From: Candidatus Woesebacteria bacterium
GTDB lineage: Bacteria > Patescibacteriota > Microgenomatia > UBA1406 > GWC2-37-13
DNA length: 64,000 bases
Direction: 5' to 3'
Assembly (NCBI GenBank): GCA_020429045.1
Contig: JAGQLS010000005.1
Span: forward strand, 26,464 to 90,463
The notes beneath the pieces are model-generated. The model searched no databases and had not been told where the DNA came from. It saw only the letters and a program-made list of their open reading frames with translations. Below are positions 16,770 through 25,383 of the stretch, piece by piece (the first letter of the stretch is position 1; each line of letters begins with the position of its first letter). Both the position numbers and the translations under genes were made by a program.

Positions 16770-18218
16770 ATGAACAACATTATACATTTACTGTTTAAAA
16801 AACAAAAACAAGAGCTTCTCACCGAAGCAAAAAAAGAAGCAAAAGAAATCATTCTTGATGCGAACGAGCAGGCATTAAAAATCAAACAACACGCAGAAGC
16901 AGATGCGAGAAAGGCCACACAGGAAGGGTTGAGTATAGAAAAGCGCCTCGCAGAGAAAGAGCGATCTCTCAACCATCTCAAGTCTAATCTTGACAAAGAG
17001 AAGCAAAGCCTTTTAGACAAAAACAAGCACATCGAGGAAATAAAAAAAGACTACGAGCAAAAACGCGACAAAATACTCATTAAGCTAGAAAAAGTTGCCC
17101 AAATGACCAAAGACGACGCACGAAAACTTCTATTACAAGCGTGGGAAGACCGCCTAGCAAAAGATATAGCAGATAGAGTGCGAGAGGCTGAGGATAAAAT
17201 TAAAAAAACAAGCGAAGATAAAGCGAAAGAAATACTACTTGACTCAATGCGATATGGAGCAACCGATTATGTTTCTGAGTACACCCTTTCTGTTATACAC
17301 CTCCCAAACGACGACTACAAAGGAAGAATTATCGGAAAAGATGGAAGAAATATCCGCGCATTTGAGCTTGCAACCCAAGTGGACGTCGATCTTGAAGAAG
17401 AAGGAATCATTCGTGTTTCGTCTTTTGACGCAATTCGTAGAGAGGTCGCCCGCATTTCGCTTGAAAGACTCATTAAAGACGGCAGAATTCAACCTCAAAG
17501 AATCGAAGAGGTTGTTAAGAAGGTAAGACAAGAAATGGACAAAACCATTCTCAAAGCTGGTGAAGAACTAACTCACAAGGTCGGCGTTTTTAACCTTCCA
17601 ACAGAGATAACAAAAATGCTCGGGAAGTTTAAATACCGATTTTCTTACGGGCAAAACATGATTCTACATACGCTTGAGGAAACCAGAATAGGCATCGCGC
17701 TTGCCCACGAACTGAAAGCCGATGTAAACGTGGTGAAGCTCGGTTGTTTATTGCACGACATAGGGAAGGTTGTTACTGAAGAAGAGGGTTCACACGTTGA
17801 TCTTGGTGTAGAGCTTCTAAAAAAACACGGTTTCCCTGAAAAAGTGATTGGCTGTGTTGCTGCCCATCATGAAGACATCCCTTTCCCATCAAAAGAGGCG
17901 GTTATTGTATATATTTCAGATGCGGTTTCTGGAGGTAGGCCAGGCGCACGACACGAAGACTTTCAAGAATATCTCAAGCGCATTAAAACTATAGAAGAGA
18001 CCGCAAAACAGATGAAGGGTGTAAAAGAAGCATACGCTCTCCAGGCAGGGAGAGAGCTACGAGTTATTGTGGAGCCGAAAGATGTTTCTGATGACGAAGC
18101 TGTCGTAATGTCAAACAAAATACGCGAAAACTTAGAGAAAAAATTTGATGTATTCCCGGGCCAAATTAAAACAACAGTATTGCGAGAATTTCGCGCAGAA
18201 TCAACAACAAAAATATAA
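16770..18218 (+). CDS. rny: Ribonuclease Y without the usual N-terminal membrane anchor
   Basis: A 482-residue endoribonuclease that initiates mRNA decay. A long charged coiled coil (about residues 10-150) is followed by a KH domain with GRIIGKDGRNIRAFE (about 184) and an HD domain with LLHDIGKV (about 327) and AAHHED. The family usually starts with a transmembrane helix. Here only NNIIHLLF precedes the coiled coil, so the protein looks soluble. The codons before the ATG read hydrophobic (FLSLYFFIL) back to a stop at 16740 but include no standard start codon. The 179-nt gap upstream holds no ORF. Confidence 0.93.
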   Translation: MNNIIHLLFKKQKQELLTEAKKEAKEIILDANEQALKIKQHAEADARKATQEGLSIEKRLAEKERSLNHLKSNLDKEKQSLLDKNKHIEEIKKDYEQKRDKILIKLEKVAQMTKDDARKLLLQAWEDRLAKDIADRVREAEDKIKKTSEDKAKEILLDSMRYGATDYVSEYTLSVIHLPNDDYKGRIIGKDGRNIRAFELATQVDVDLEEEGIIRVSSFDAIRREVARISLERLIKDGRIQPQRIEEVVKKVRQEMDKTILKAGEELTHKVGVFNLPTEITKMLGKFKYRFSYGQNMILHTLEETRIGIALAHELKADVNVVKLGCLLHDIGKVVTEEEGSHVDLGVELLKKHGFPEKVIGCVAAHHEDIPFPSKEAVIVYISDAVSGGRPGARHEDFQEYLKRIKTIEETAKQMKGVKEAYALQAGRELRVIVEPKDVSDDEAVVMSNKIRENLEKKFDVFPGQIKTTVLREFRAESTTKI

Positions 18219-18305
18219 TAAGGAAGAATGGGGAAAATTCCCTTTCTAACAAAACATACGGCACAAATGATATAGATTGAACGAAAAAGATAAAGATAAT
18301 ATAGA

Positions 18306-18419
18306 TTGACAAGACGCGATTTTGAGAGTACTCTATGTACAGATTACGTTAGAGTATTGTTAGGCGCTAAACAAGCGCACACCTAACAATTACTAAAAGA
18401 AAGGGGGTGAAAAACGAAT
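18306..18419 (+). promoter_or_regulatory. HU promoter and structured leader with strong Shine-Dalgarno
   Basis: A TTGACA -35 box lies at 18306-18311 with a weak -10 (TACTCT) 17 nt on. The leader holds an inverted repeat at 18356-18390: ATTGTTAGG pairs perfectly with CCTAACAAT, with a GCGC/GCGC inner pair. A strong Shine-Dalgarno (AAGGGGGTGA) lies just before the HU ATG. The stem-loop could stabilise or regulate the mRNA. Confidence 0.55.
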
Positions 18420-18695
18420 ATGACAAAAGCTGATTTAACCGCTCAAGTTGCAAAAAAAGTCCAAGGCTTAACAAACAAAGCCGCAAAAGACGCTGTCGAT
18501 GCAGTCTTTGAAGCAGTCGCAGGAGCACTCGAACGAGGAGAGAAGGTTGTTGTAACCGGATTTGGAACCTTCTTGGTTAGAAGTAGAGCCGCAAGGAAAG
18601 GACGAAACCCACAAACAGGGGCAGTCATTGAAATTCCTGCAACAAAAACACCTGGCTTTACTGCAGGTAAAAGTCTTAAAAGAAGAGTTAAATAA
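18420..18695 (+). CDS. hup: DNA-binding protein HU
   Basis: A 91-residue histone-like nucleoid protein. It starts [14 protein letters not shown] and contains the family signature [21 protein letters not shown] and the beta-arm core [16 protein letters not shown]. The length is typical. It binds and bends DNA as a dimer. A near-consensus Shine-Dalgarno and a structured leader suggest high, regulated expression. Confidence 0.97.
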   Translation: MTKADLTAQVAKKVQGLTNKAAKDAVDAVFEAVAGALERGEKVVVTGFGTFLVRSRAARKGRNPQTGAVIEIPATKTPGFTAGKSLKRRVK

Positions 18696-18779
18696 AACTC
18701 ACCAACCCTACTATTTTGGTTCAATATAGACCTTAATTAGTGGGGTTGTGTTTTATTATCAGCTTGATATAATAGTATA

Positions 18780-19319
18780 ATGCGAAAAATAGTTGTTTTC
18801 TTTTTAACCTTTTTCCTTCTTCTTATTTCTGTGCCCTCAACATATATGATTTCTCAATCTCAAAATATACAAATTGAGCCAAAAACAGTTGTGTACAACC
18901 TTCCCTACCCCGGCATCTTACCAGATCACCCACTATATTTTCTTAAATCAATTCGAGACGATCTACTTTTGGTGACAACGCGAGACCCTAATAAAAAGGC
19001 GCAGCTACTATTACATTTATCTGATAAGCAAATCGCCACATCTAAAGCGCTTCTTGAAAAAGGTAAGGAAGAGAAGGCGCTAGGGAGTCTAGATAAATCT
19101 CAAGATTTATTTAAAGATATTTTCTCGATTATTAAGACGGCCAAAGCGCAAGGACAAGACGTTCCAAGCGAATTTAAAGAAACACTACTTCAAAGCAACA
19201 CAAAACATAAAGAAGTTGTCTCGGAGATTCTCGAAGAAGTAAGCGAGGCAAACATCCCAACTATTCAACGGATTTTAGAAACAAACCAAACCATCCTTAA
19301 TGAAATTGAAAAAACGTGA
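18780..19319 (+). CDS. Secreted DUF5667 domain protein
   Basis: A 179-residue protein with a signal peptide or membrane anchor (residues 1-25, KIVVFFLTFFLLLISVPSTY). The DUF5667 landmark follows: LPYPGILPDHPLYFLKSIRDDL, then long amphipathic helices rich in Lys/Glu. DUF5667 proteins are common in CPR genomes and of unknown function; they are presumed extracytoplasmic. TATAAT at 18768-18773 is 6 nt before the ATG, so the transcript is predicted to be leaderless. Confidence 0.75.
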   Translation: MRKIVVFFLTFFLLLISVPSTYMISQSQNIQIEPKTVVYNLPYPGILPDHPLYFLKSIRDDLLLVTTRDPNKKAQLLLHLSDKQIATSKALLEKGKEEKALGSLDKSQDLFKDIFSIIKTAKAQGQDVPSEFKETLLQSNTKHKEVVSEILEEVSEANIPTIQRILETNQTILNEIEKT

Positions 19320-19364
19320 TAAATATGATATATTCTTAACCTATAAATCAGGAGGAACGCATTA

Positions 19365-20441
19365 ATGACAAACAAAACCCAAACCCACAACAAAAACAGC
19401 ATTATGGAAGCGCTTCTTGCTTCTAAAACAATCAAAAATATTCGAAAAGGAGAAGAAATAGACGCAACCATCCTCAAGCTTTCTAAAAAGGCAGTTTTGT
19501 TTGATCTTGGCGCAAAAGCCCACGCGGTTTTAGGCGACAGAGAGCTTCGACAGGTGGCCACCTATTTACCTTATCTTGAAAAAGGCCAAAATATTGCCGT
19601 ACGCGTTGTTTCTGAAGAATCTCGCGACGGGTACCCCGTTGTTTCTCTTCAGCGCTTTTTTGATAAAGGAAAGTGGAAAATTTTAGAATCTAAGAAAGAA
19701 AAAGAAGAAACCATAGAGGTTGTTTGCGGAGAATACGGAAAAGGTGGCGTTTTTATTGATTTTATGGGTATTCGTGGTGTTATTCCTAAAATTCAACTCA
19801 CACAAGAATTTCTACAAGACCCTTCAAAACTACAAGGGCAACGAATAGAAGTAAAGGTGCTTGAGGTTGACGAAGCAAAAAATCGTCTTGTTGTGTCGAA
19901 GAAGGCAGCGGAACTAAACATTTCCCAAAAAGAACTCAAAGAACGCTTTGATAAAATTAAAGAAGGAGAAACCTACGAAGCAAACGTTTTGGGCGCTTCA
20001 GAGTTTGGTATTTTCTGCGAAATAGACGGCGTTGAAGGATTGGTGCACATCTCTGAAATCTCTTGGGAAAAGGTAACAAATGCATCTATCTACGTTAAAC
20101 CCGGAGACACTATTAAAGTTCTTGTTGTTGAGAAAAACGCCGGCGATCTCAAACTAAACCTTTCTATTAAACGCCTACAGAGCGATCCATGGAAGGATAT
20201 TCAAAAACGCTATCCCAAAGATAAAGAACATAAAGGTGAGGTAATTAGAAAAGAGCGATATGGATATTTTGTTCGGCTTGAACCCGGTGTAGAAGGCTTG
20301 ATTCATATCAGTAAACTTACGGGAGAAGAAAATATAAACATCGGAGATACTGTTGGTGTGTTTATTGAACGCATCAACACCAAAGAGCGCAGAATAAGCC
20401 TCGTTCTTCCCCAAAGAGAAAAGCCAATCTTCTATCGCTGA
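19365..20441 (+). CDS. rpsA: 30S ribosomal protein S1-like protein (four S1 domains)
   Basis: A 358-residue protein made of four consecutive S1 RNA-binding domains: EEIDATILKLSKKAVLFDLGAK, the second centred on GKGGVFIDFMGIRGVIP, GETYEANVLGASEFGIFCEIDGVEGLVHISE, and HKGEVIRKERYGYFVRLEPGVEGLIHIS. It helps recruit mRNA to the ribosome. The four-domain form is shorter than the six-domain E. coli S1 and usual for many bacteria. GGAGGA at 19351-19356 is a textbook Shine-Dalgarno, 8 nt before the ATG. Confidence 0.93.
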   Translation: MTNKTQTHNKNSIMEALLASKTIKNIRKGEEIDATILKLSKKAVLFDLGAKAHAVLGDRELRQVATYLPYLEKGQNIAVRVVSEESRDGYPVVSLQRFFDKGKWKILESKKEKEETIEVVCGEYGKGGVFIDFMGIRGVIPKIQLTQEFLQDPSKLQGQRIEVKVLEVDEAKNRLVVSKKAAELNISQKELKERFDKIKEGETYEANVLGASEFGIFCEIDGVEGLVHISEISWEKVTNASIYVKPGDTIKVLVVEKNAGDLKLNLSIKRLQSDPWKDIQKRYPKDKEHKGEVIRKERYGYFVRLEPGVEGLIHISKLTGEENINIGDTVGVFIERINTKERRISLVLPQREKPIFYR

Positions 20442-20487
20442 ACGATCTTCTACCCGCACTGAATACGTTTCTTATGACTTCAATACA

Positions 20488-20916
20488 TTAAACGTTACTT
20501 TTTTGAATAACTTTAATGGGTCGGATAAGTTGTGTCCCCAAATAAGCAATTTTGTACCCAAAACCCAACACAAACTGCATCACAAGATAATATACCGTAG
20601 TGTTTAGAATACCCTCAAACATTGTTGGGTCGAAAAACTGCATTTGTGGTATGGGGCTAGTTGCTCCGAGGTTGGGCCGACCATTCTTCCCCAGCAAATT
20701 TGTTAATTGGTTCAATTGATCTGTGCCATTATTCTGATCGAGAGTTTGTTTGGGTTGAGTAGGTTCATGCATTGTCGCGGTTTTTTGACTTTGTAAGTTG
20801 ATGATGGTTGGAACAGCGGCTTTTCCCATTATGACGGAAATAATAGCTATGAGAGCAAAAGTCATCGCAGTGATTCCTAAAACAAGAAGTGTGTACCCAA
20901 TATTTTTTTCAGTCAT
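20488..20916 (-). CDS. Two-TM membrane protein of unknown function
   Basis: A 142-residue protein. An N-terminal hydrophobic segment (YTLLVLGITAMTFALIAIISVI) is followed by a polar Gln/Asn/Pro-rich middle. A second hydrophobic segment near residues 105-125 precedes a short basic tail (RPIKVIQKSNV). I do not recognise a family. TATACT stands 8 nt before the ATG. It converges on rpsA. Confidence 0.6.
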   Translation of the reverse strand: MTEKNIGYTLLVLGITAMTFALIAIISVIMGKAAVPTIINLQSQKTATMHEPTQPKQTLDQNNGTDQLNQLTNLLGKNGRPNLGATSPIPQMQFFDPTMFEGILNTTVYYLVMQFVLGFGYKIAYLGTQLIRPIKVIQKSNV

Positions 20917-21000
20917 ATAGTGTTAGTATACGGCTTTCCTTATTATTTACAAAGCAAACACTTTGTCCAAATTCAAAGACTGTATTTTATTATTCATTAC

Positions 21001-21067
21001 ATGCAACCTAATTGCATATATGTTTTAAAATCATATTTATTAAATATTTAACGCAACCAAATTGCAT
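21001..21067. promoter_or_regulatory. Two copies of a 17-bp dyad in the EndoQ upstream region
   Basis: ATGCAACCTAATTGCAT (21001-21017) is a perfect 6-bp inverted repeat around 5 nt. ACGCAACCAAATTGCAT (21051-21067) repeats it with three changes. The copies are exactly 50 bp apart, in the divergent gap between a membrane-protein gene and the EndoQ operon. They look like operator sites for a dimeric regulator. The EndoQ -10 box is at 21161-21166. Confidence 0.5.
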
Positions 21068-21173
21068 TTAATATTCTTGTTTTCAACACCACCCTCTCTT
21101 TAAAAATGTTTAAAAAATTGAAGATAACAACCACACGTTTTAATTTATAGCACCATTCACTATAATAGCAAGC

Positions 21174-22469
21174 ATGAATACAGAACACGTTGTCGACCTA
21201 CACATACACTCACACTATTCGCGCGCAACGAGCAAACACTCAACACTCGAAGGATTATACTATTGGGGAAAAATTAAAGGAATCACCATCATTGGCACTG
21301 GAGATTTCACTCACCCACAATGGTTTGCAGAGATTAGAGAAAAACTCGAACCCGCAGAGGGTGGTTTGTACAAACTTAAAGACGAACTTGCCAACGAAAT
21401 AGACAAAACACTCCCCCAATCGGTAAAAAACAACCACATGCGTTACGTGTTGACCGTTGAGATAAGTAATATTTATTCAAAAAAAGGAAAAGTGCGCAAA
21501 CTACACAACGTTGTCATTGTCCCAGACTTTGAAGCTGCATCAAAAGTTATTTCCCAACTTGATCGTATTGGTAACCTCAAAGCAGACGGCAGGCCTATTT
21601 TGGGGATGGATAGTAAACACCTTCTTGAAATTACACTTGCATCCCACCCAGACAGTTTGTTTATCCCGGCCCACATTTGGACCCCATGGTTTGCTATGTT
21701 TGGTTCAAAGTCCGGCTTTGATTCGATTATCGAAGCGTTCGAAGACCTTGCTCCAGAGATAAAAGCGATAGAAACCGGCCTATCCTCCGACCCGTTTATG
21801 AACTGGCGCGTTGACGAACTCCAAAGCGTGACTTTAGTTTCCAACTCTGACGCGCATTCTCCGCAAAAGCTTGGTCGCGAAGCCAACATCATTTGTTCAT
21901 CATTAAGCTACAAAGATATCATTGATGCAATCAAAACAAACGACAAGCGCTTTGTTGGGACAATTGAATTTTTTCCTCAAGAAGGGAAATATCATTTTGA
22001 TGGACACAGGGTTTGTGGGGTGAGATTTACCCCATCCGAAACAAAAAAACACAAAGGGGTTTGTCCAAAATGCCACAAGCCCCTGACCGTAGGTGTTGAT
22101 TTTAGAGTTGGTAAACTCGCTAACCACCCCGAAGATTACAAACCAAAAAAACACAAACAGGTTGAATACATCATTCCGCTCGCGGAAATCATTGCAGAGC
22201 TCAAAGGAAGAGGTGTGAACACAAAAACAGTCCAACAAGAATACAACAAAGTAATAGAAATTCTCGGCAACGAGTTTGATATTTTAAGAACCATTCGTGT
22301 TGGAGACATCGAGAATAAAGGGTTTGAGGAGCTCGCTCACGTTATCAAGAGGATGAGAATGGGTGACGTACATATAGAGCCGGGCTACGATGGCGTGTTT
22401 GGGGTTATTAGACTTTTTAAAAACGTGCAAGAACGAGCATCGCTCAAAAACCAGACGACATTGATATAA
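21174..22469 (+). CDS. Endonuclease Q family PHP-domain protein
   Basis: A 431-residue PHP-type metal-dependent nuclease. It begins VVDLHIHSHYSRATSK (metal ligands) and has GTGDFTHPQWF, HNVVIVPDF, FIPAHIWTPWFAMFGSKSGFDS and VSNSDAHSPQKLGREAN. Then comes a zinc-ribbon segment, CPKCHKPLTVGV, and a C-terminal helical region. This is the EndoQ layout; EndoQ nicks 5' of deaminated bases such as hypoxanthine, uracil and xanthine. It starts an operon with a deoxynucleotidase and a UvrD helicase. TATAAT at 21161-21166 is 7 nt before the ATG. Confidence 0.85.
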   Translation: MNTEHVVDLHIHSHYSRATSKHSTLEGLYYWGKIKGITIIGTGDFTHPQWFAEIREKLEPAEGGLYKLKDELANEIDKTLPQSVKNNHMRYVLTVEISNIYSKKGKVRKLHNVVIVPDFEAASKVISQLDRIGNLKADGRPILGMDSKHLLEITLASHPDSLFIPAHIWTPWFAMFGSKSGFDSIIEAFEDLAPEIKAIETGLSSDPFMNWRVDELQSVTLVSNSDAHSPQKLGREANIICSSLSYKDIIDAIKTNDKRFVGTIEFFPQEGKYHFDGHRVCGVRFTPSETKKHKGVCPKCHKPLTVGVDFRVGKLANHPEDYKPKKHKQVEYIIPLAEIIAELKGRGVNTKTVQQEYNKVIEILGNEFDILRTIRVGDIENKGFEELAHVIKRMRMGDVHIEPGYDGVFGVIRLFKNVQERASLKNQTTLI

Positions 22470-22475
22470 TAAGAT

Positions 22476-23051
22476 ATGATTATAGCGGTTGATCTTGATG
22501 ACGTTCTTTCGGCAACCACCCCGGCGTTTATTGACTATTACAACACAATACGAAAAACAGATTTTAGGCTGGAGGATTTCCACACATACTATTGGCACAA
22601 TATAGTTGGTGAGGCACGCGATGATGTTTTCCGACTCGTACACGATTTCTATTTTTCTCCAGATTTTGCCCCAAAACCGGTTATAGGAGCGATAGAGGGA
22701 ATCAAAAAACTCGCACAATCACACTCACTTCACATTGTCACTTCTCGTCAAGAAGAATTTGCAGACATTACACACAAATGGGTAAACAATCATTTTCCCA
22801 CACTCTTTCAGAAAGTTCACATCGCAAACCACGCTCATTGGGCAACCCAAGGCACATCGCGCACAAAAAAAGAAATCTGCCAAGAAATTGGCGCAGAAGT
22901 GTTAATAGAAGACAACCTTGATTATATCGAAGAATGCGCTGACCTCGGCATACGTTCCATCCTTCTTGATCGTCCTTGGAACAAAAGCAAAACACCCAAA
23001 AGCACAACAAGGGCATACTCATGGAACGACATTATTACAAATCTTGCATGA
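22476..23051 (+). CDS. HAD-family 5'(3')-deoxyribonucleotidase-like protein
   Basis: A 191-residue HAD hydrolase. Motif I is IAVDLDDVLSATT at the N-terminus, motif II the TSRQEEF segment (about residue 90), and motif III/IV VLIEDNLDYIEECADLGI. This matches the NT5C/YorS type of 5'-deoxynucleotidases, which dephosphorylate dNMPs, but the substrate is inferred. It begins 6 nt after EndoQ and its last four bases overlap the helicase start as ATGA. It also has its own TATAAT 5 nt before the ATG (22465-22470). Confidence 0.75.
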   Translation: MIIAVDLDDVLSATTPAFIDYYNTIRKTDFRLEDFHTYYWHNIVGEARDDVFRLVHDFYFSPDFAPKPVIGAIEGIKKLAQSHSLHIVTSRQEEFADITHKWVNNHFPTLFQKVHIANHAHWATQGTSRTKKEICQEIGAEVLIEDNLDYIEECADLGIRSILLDRPWNKSKTPKSTTRAYSWNDIITNLA

Positions 23052-24871
23052 CCGACACATTTTCGTCTCTTAACATCAAACAACAAGAAGCAGTATGCTC
23101 AGAAGGGCCAACATGTGTTGTTGCCGGCCCAGGGACAGGAAAAACACACGTTATCGTTATGCGTGTATGGTACCTTGTCAGCAAGCTCAAGGTTGATCCA
23201 CGAGAGATTCTTATACTTACATTCACCAGGAAAGCTGCAACTGAGTTGCAAGAACGACTATTCACGATCGTAAACAAGAAGATTACCGCAAAAACGTTTC
23301 ACAGCCTTTGTTTTGATATTCTCTCGGCCGAGCACCAAACTCCACACATTATTGATGATCAAGAGCGAGATCGTATTATCCGTTTGATTCGTCGCAATCG
23401 AGGAATCAAACAATCAGTTCGAGACCTTACGTTACGCATTGCACATAACAAACACAACAATCAACAAGACGAAATAGTTGAAGTGTATCAATCAGAACTT
23501 GCAAAACGCGGGCTCGTAGACTACGAAGACGTCCTCCTACACACAAAAAAACTATTATCCCAAAAGCGGAACGCTCACCTCTTTCCATATATTTTTATCG
23601 ACGAATTTCAGGACACAAATACCACTCAATACACACTTGTGAAACAACTTCTACAAAAAGACAACCTTTTTGCAATCGGGGACCCAAACCAGTCAATTTA
23701 TGCGTTTCGGGGGTCAAATAGCGCTATTTTTTCTCAAATCGCCGAAGATTTTCCCAACACCAACACGATAACACTCGATATAAATTATCGATCTCAGAAA
23801 CACATAATTGACGTTGGCTCCTGTTTATTTCCTTCGGCGCCAAAACAAGCGCCATTTTCTGAGCAAAACGACGGGGAGACCGTACTCCTTCAGACCGAGA
23901 ACGAATTTTCAGAAGCACATTGGGTTGTTGAAAAAATCGAACAACTCGTTGGCGGGACCGATTTGTTACAAGCAGGCGACAATGCTTACAAAGAACACTC
24001 AACCACATTTCGCGACATCGCCATCGTGTGTCGCACTCATTATCTCAATAAATATATAGAAAAAGAGTTGAGCGCAAAAGGTATTCCGTACCAAAAAATA
24101 GGAGCACAAAGCTGGTACAACAATCCGCGCATGGTGTTGGTTTTTGCAATGTTGCGCTACATCCAGCGCCCTTCTTATCAAGAATTATTTACCCTTATTT
24201 CCGTGGCGGGTACGGGGTTGTCGCAAAAGGCGCGGAACATTTTGACCAATAATTATGTTGAAAATCCTGAAACATTTCGTTTGCTAAGCAGCCAACTACC
24301 CAAGCAAGACCAAGTTCGTATTCAAACGATCGAAATCAAACTTAATGCGCTTCGCGACAAGGGGCAACCTCTTACCTTATCTCAACTCATCGGCACTTGT
24401 TGGGAAATGACAGGAGAAGGCCAAACCGAAGAAGAACAGCTTTACTTGAGTTTGGTTTGTCACATCGCGCTGCAGTTTGAAAAGAACAAACAGCCCCTTC
24501 AGGCATTTCTTGCGCACCTTGACAGCCTAGCAGACCACGACTATTATGACTCGACTATCGATGCCGTCTCGGTTTTAACCATGCATGCATCAAAAGGGCT
24601 CGAATTCAAACACGTCTTCATCACTGGATTTGAGGAAGGTGTTATTCCCCTCAAACGAGCAGGTGAGATAGAAGACGCGAATGAGGAAAAGCGGTTATTG
24701 TATGTTGCGATAACTCGTGCAAAAGAAGACCTTTATTTCACATACACAAAACAAAGGAATAAAATAAAGCGCTCAGTTTCGCCATTTTGGGCACTATTAA
24801 AGAAAAGCGGGTGCGCGCAAGAGATGATTGACCCTAAAATCGCAGTAATGGAGAAAAAAAGAGTCAAATGA
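23048..24871 (+). CDS. UvrD/PcrA-type DNA helicase
   Basis: A 607-residue superfamily I 3'-5' helicase. Motifs in order: Q motif LNIKQQEAV, Walker A VVAGPGTGKTHVI, Ia TFTRKAATELQER, II FIDEFQDTN, III FAIGDPNQSIYAFRG, IV LDINYRSQ, V VLTMHASKGLEF, VI RLLYVAITRAKEDLYF. The start at ATG 23048 overlaps the upstream stop; a longer frame from 22976 overlaps that gene and is rejected. The C-terminus is shorter than in PcrA. In this operon it could unwind DNA from an EndoQ nick. Confidence 0.94.
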   Translation: MTDTFSSLNIKQQEAVCSEGPTCVVAGPGTGKTHVIVMRVWYLVSKLKVDPREILILTFTRKAATELQERLFTIVNKKITAKTFHSLCFDILSAEHQTPHIIDDQERDRIIRLIRRNRGIKQSVRDLTLRIAHNKHNNQQDEIVEVYQSELAKRGLVDYEDVLLHTKKLLSQKRNAHLFPYIFIDEFQDTNTTQYTLVKQLLQKDNLFAIGDPNQSIYAFRGSNSAIFSQIAEDFPNTNTITLDINYRSQKHIIDVGSCLFPSAPKQAPFSEQNDGETVLLQTENEFSEAHWVVEKIEQLVGGTDLLQAGDNAYKEHSTTFRDIAIVCRTHYLNKYIEKELSAKGIPYQKIGAQSWYNNPRMVLVFAMLRYIQRPSYQELFTLISVAGTGLSQKARNILTNNYVENPETFRLLSSQLPKQDQVRIQTIEIKLNALRDKGQPLTLSQLIGTCWEMTGEGQTEEEQLYLSLVCHIALQFEKNKQPLQAFLAHLDSLADHDYYDSTIDAVSVLTMHASKGLEFKHVFITGFEEGVIPLKRAGEIEDANEEKRLLYVAITRAKEDLYFTYTKQRNKIKRSVSPFWALLKKSGCAQEMIDPKIAVMEKKRVK

Positions 24872-24890
24872 AGCTGTTTTGAAAGGGGTG

Positions 24891-25361
24891 TTATACACCT
24901 TCGCGTTGATCTACAAACCCACCCATGTAACTTGCATGGTACATTTCATCATCACCTGCGCGGATGTGTTCTGTGCCAGAAAAGCGTTCCATCGTCCCTT
25001 CCCACGCGTTCGTATATACATACAAACCTTTTTTGTACTCTTTGGGCCCGCGGAACGGGTGGTCTTTTGGCATGAGCATAAGAGCCTCACGCAAAATTTC
25101 GTATATTTTGTTCGTATCTTCTCCTTTTTTCACCCACCCATAATACACCATTATCCACACAGGCTTGTTTTGATAAAACACGACACTTCTCCCACCATAA
25201 GGCTCTCCGCCGAAAAAGTTATCGTAAGATTTCCACAACCCTTTTTCAAAAACAATGGTGGTTGAATGGTCTTTCTCGTGTTTCCATTGTTTTTCTTTAC
25301 CACCGGCATACCCTGCACGGTTTGCTGCAAGGAGAAATTCCTTCAAACGTTTCATACTCAT
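24891..25361 (-). CDS. DUF5680 domain protein
   Basis: A 156-residue soluble protein. Landmarks are LKEFLLAANRAGYAGG, then FGGEPYGGRSVVFYQNKPVWIMVYYG and an acidic/aromatic C-terminus with the GTEHI motif. This matches the DUF5680 family, common in CPR and other bacteria and without assigned function. TAAAAT stands 6 nt before ATG 25361, so a leaderless transcript is predicted. The gene follows glmS with a 22-nt gap but from its own strand-specific start. Confidence 0.8.
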   Translation of the reverse strand: MSMKRLKEFLLAANRAGYAGGKEKQWKHEKDHSTTIVFEKGLWKSYDNFFGGEPYGGRSVVFYQNKPVWIMVYYGWVKKGEDTNKIYEILREALMLMPKDHPFRGPKEYKKGLYVYTNAWEGTMERFSGTEHIRAGDDEMYHASYMGGFVDQREGV

Positions 25362-25383
25362 GCACCCATTTTATCACGCCCTG

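Noticed and set aside
18290..18305. GATATAGATTGA/AATATAGATTGA repeat near the HU promoter as an operator
   Set aside because: It is only two imperfect AT-rich copies; too weak to support.
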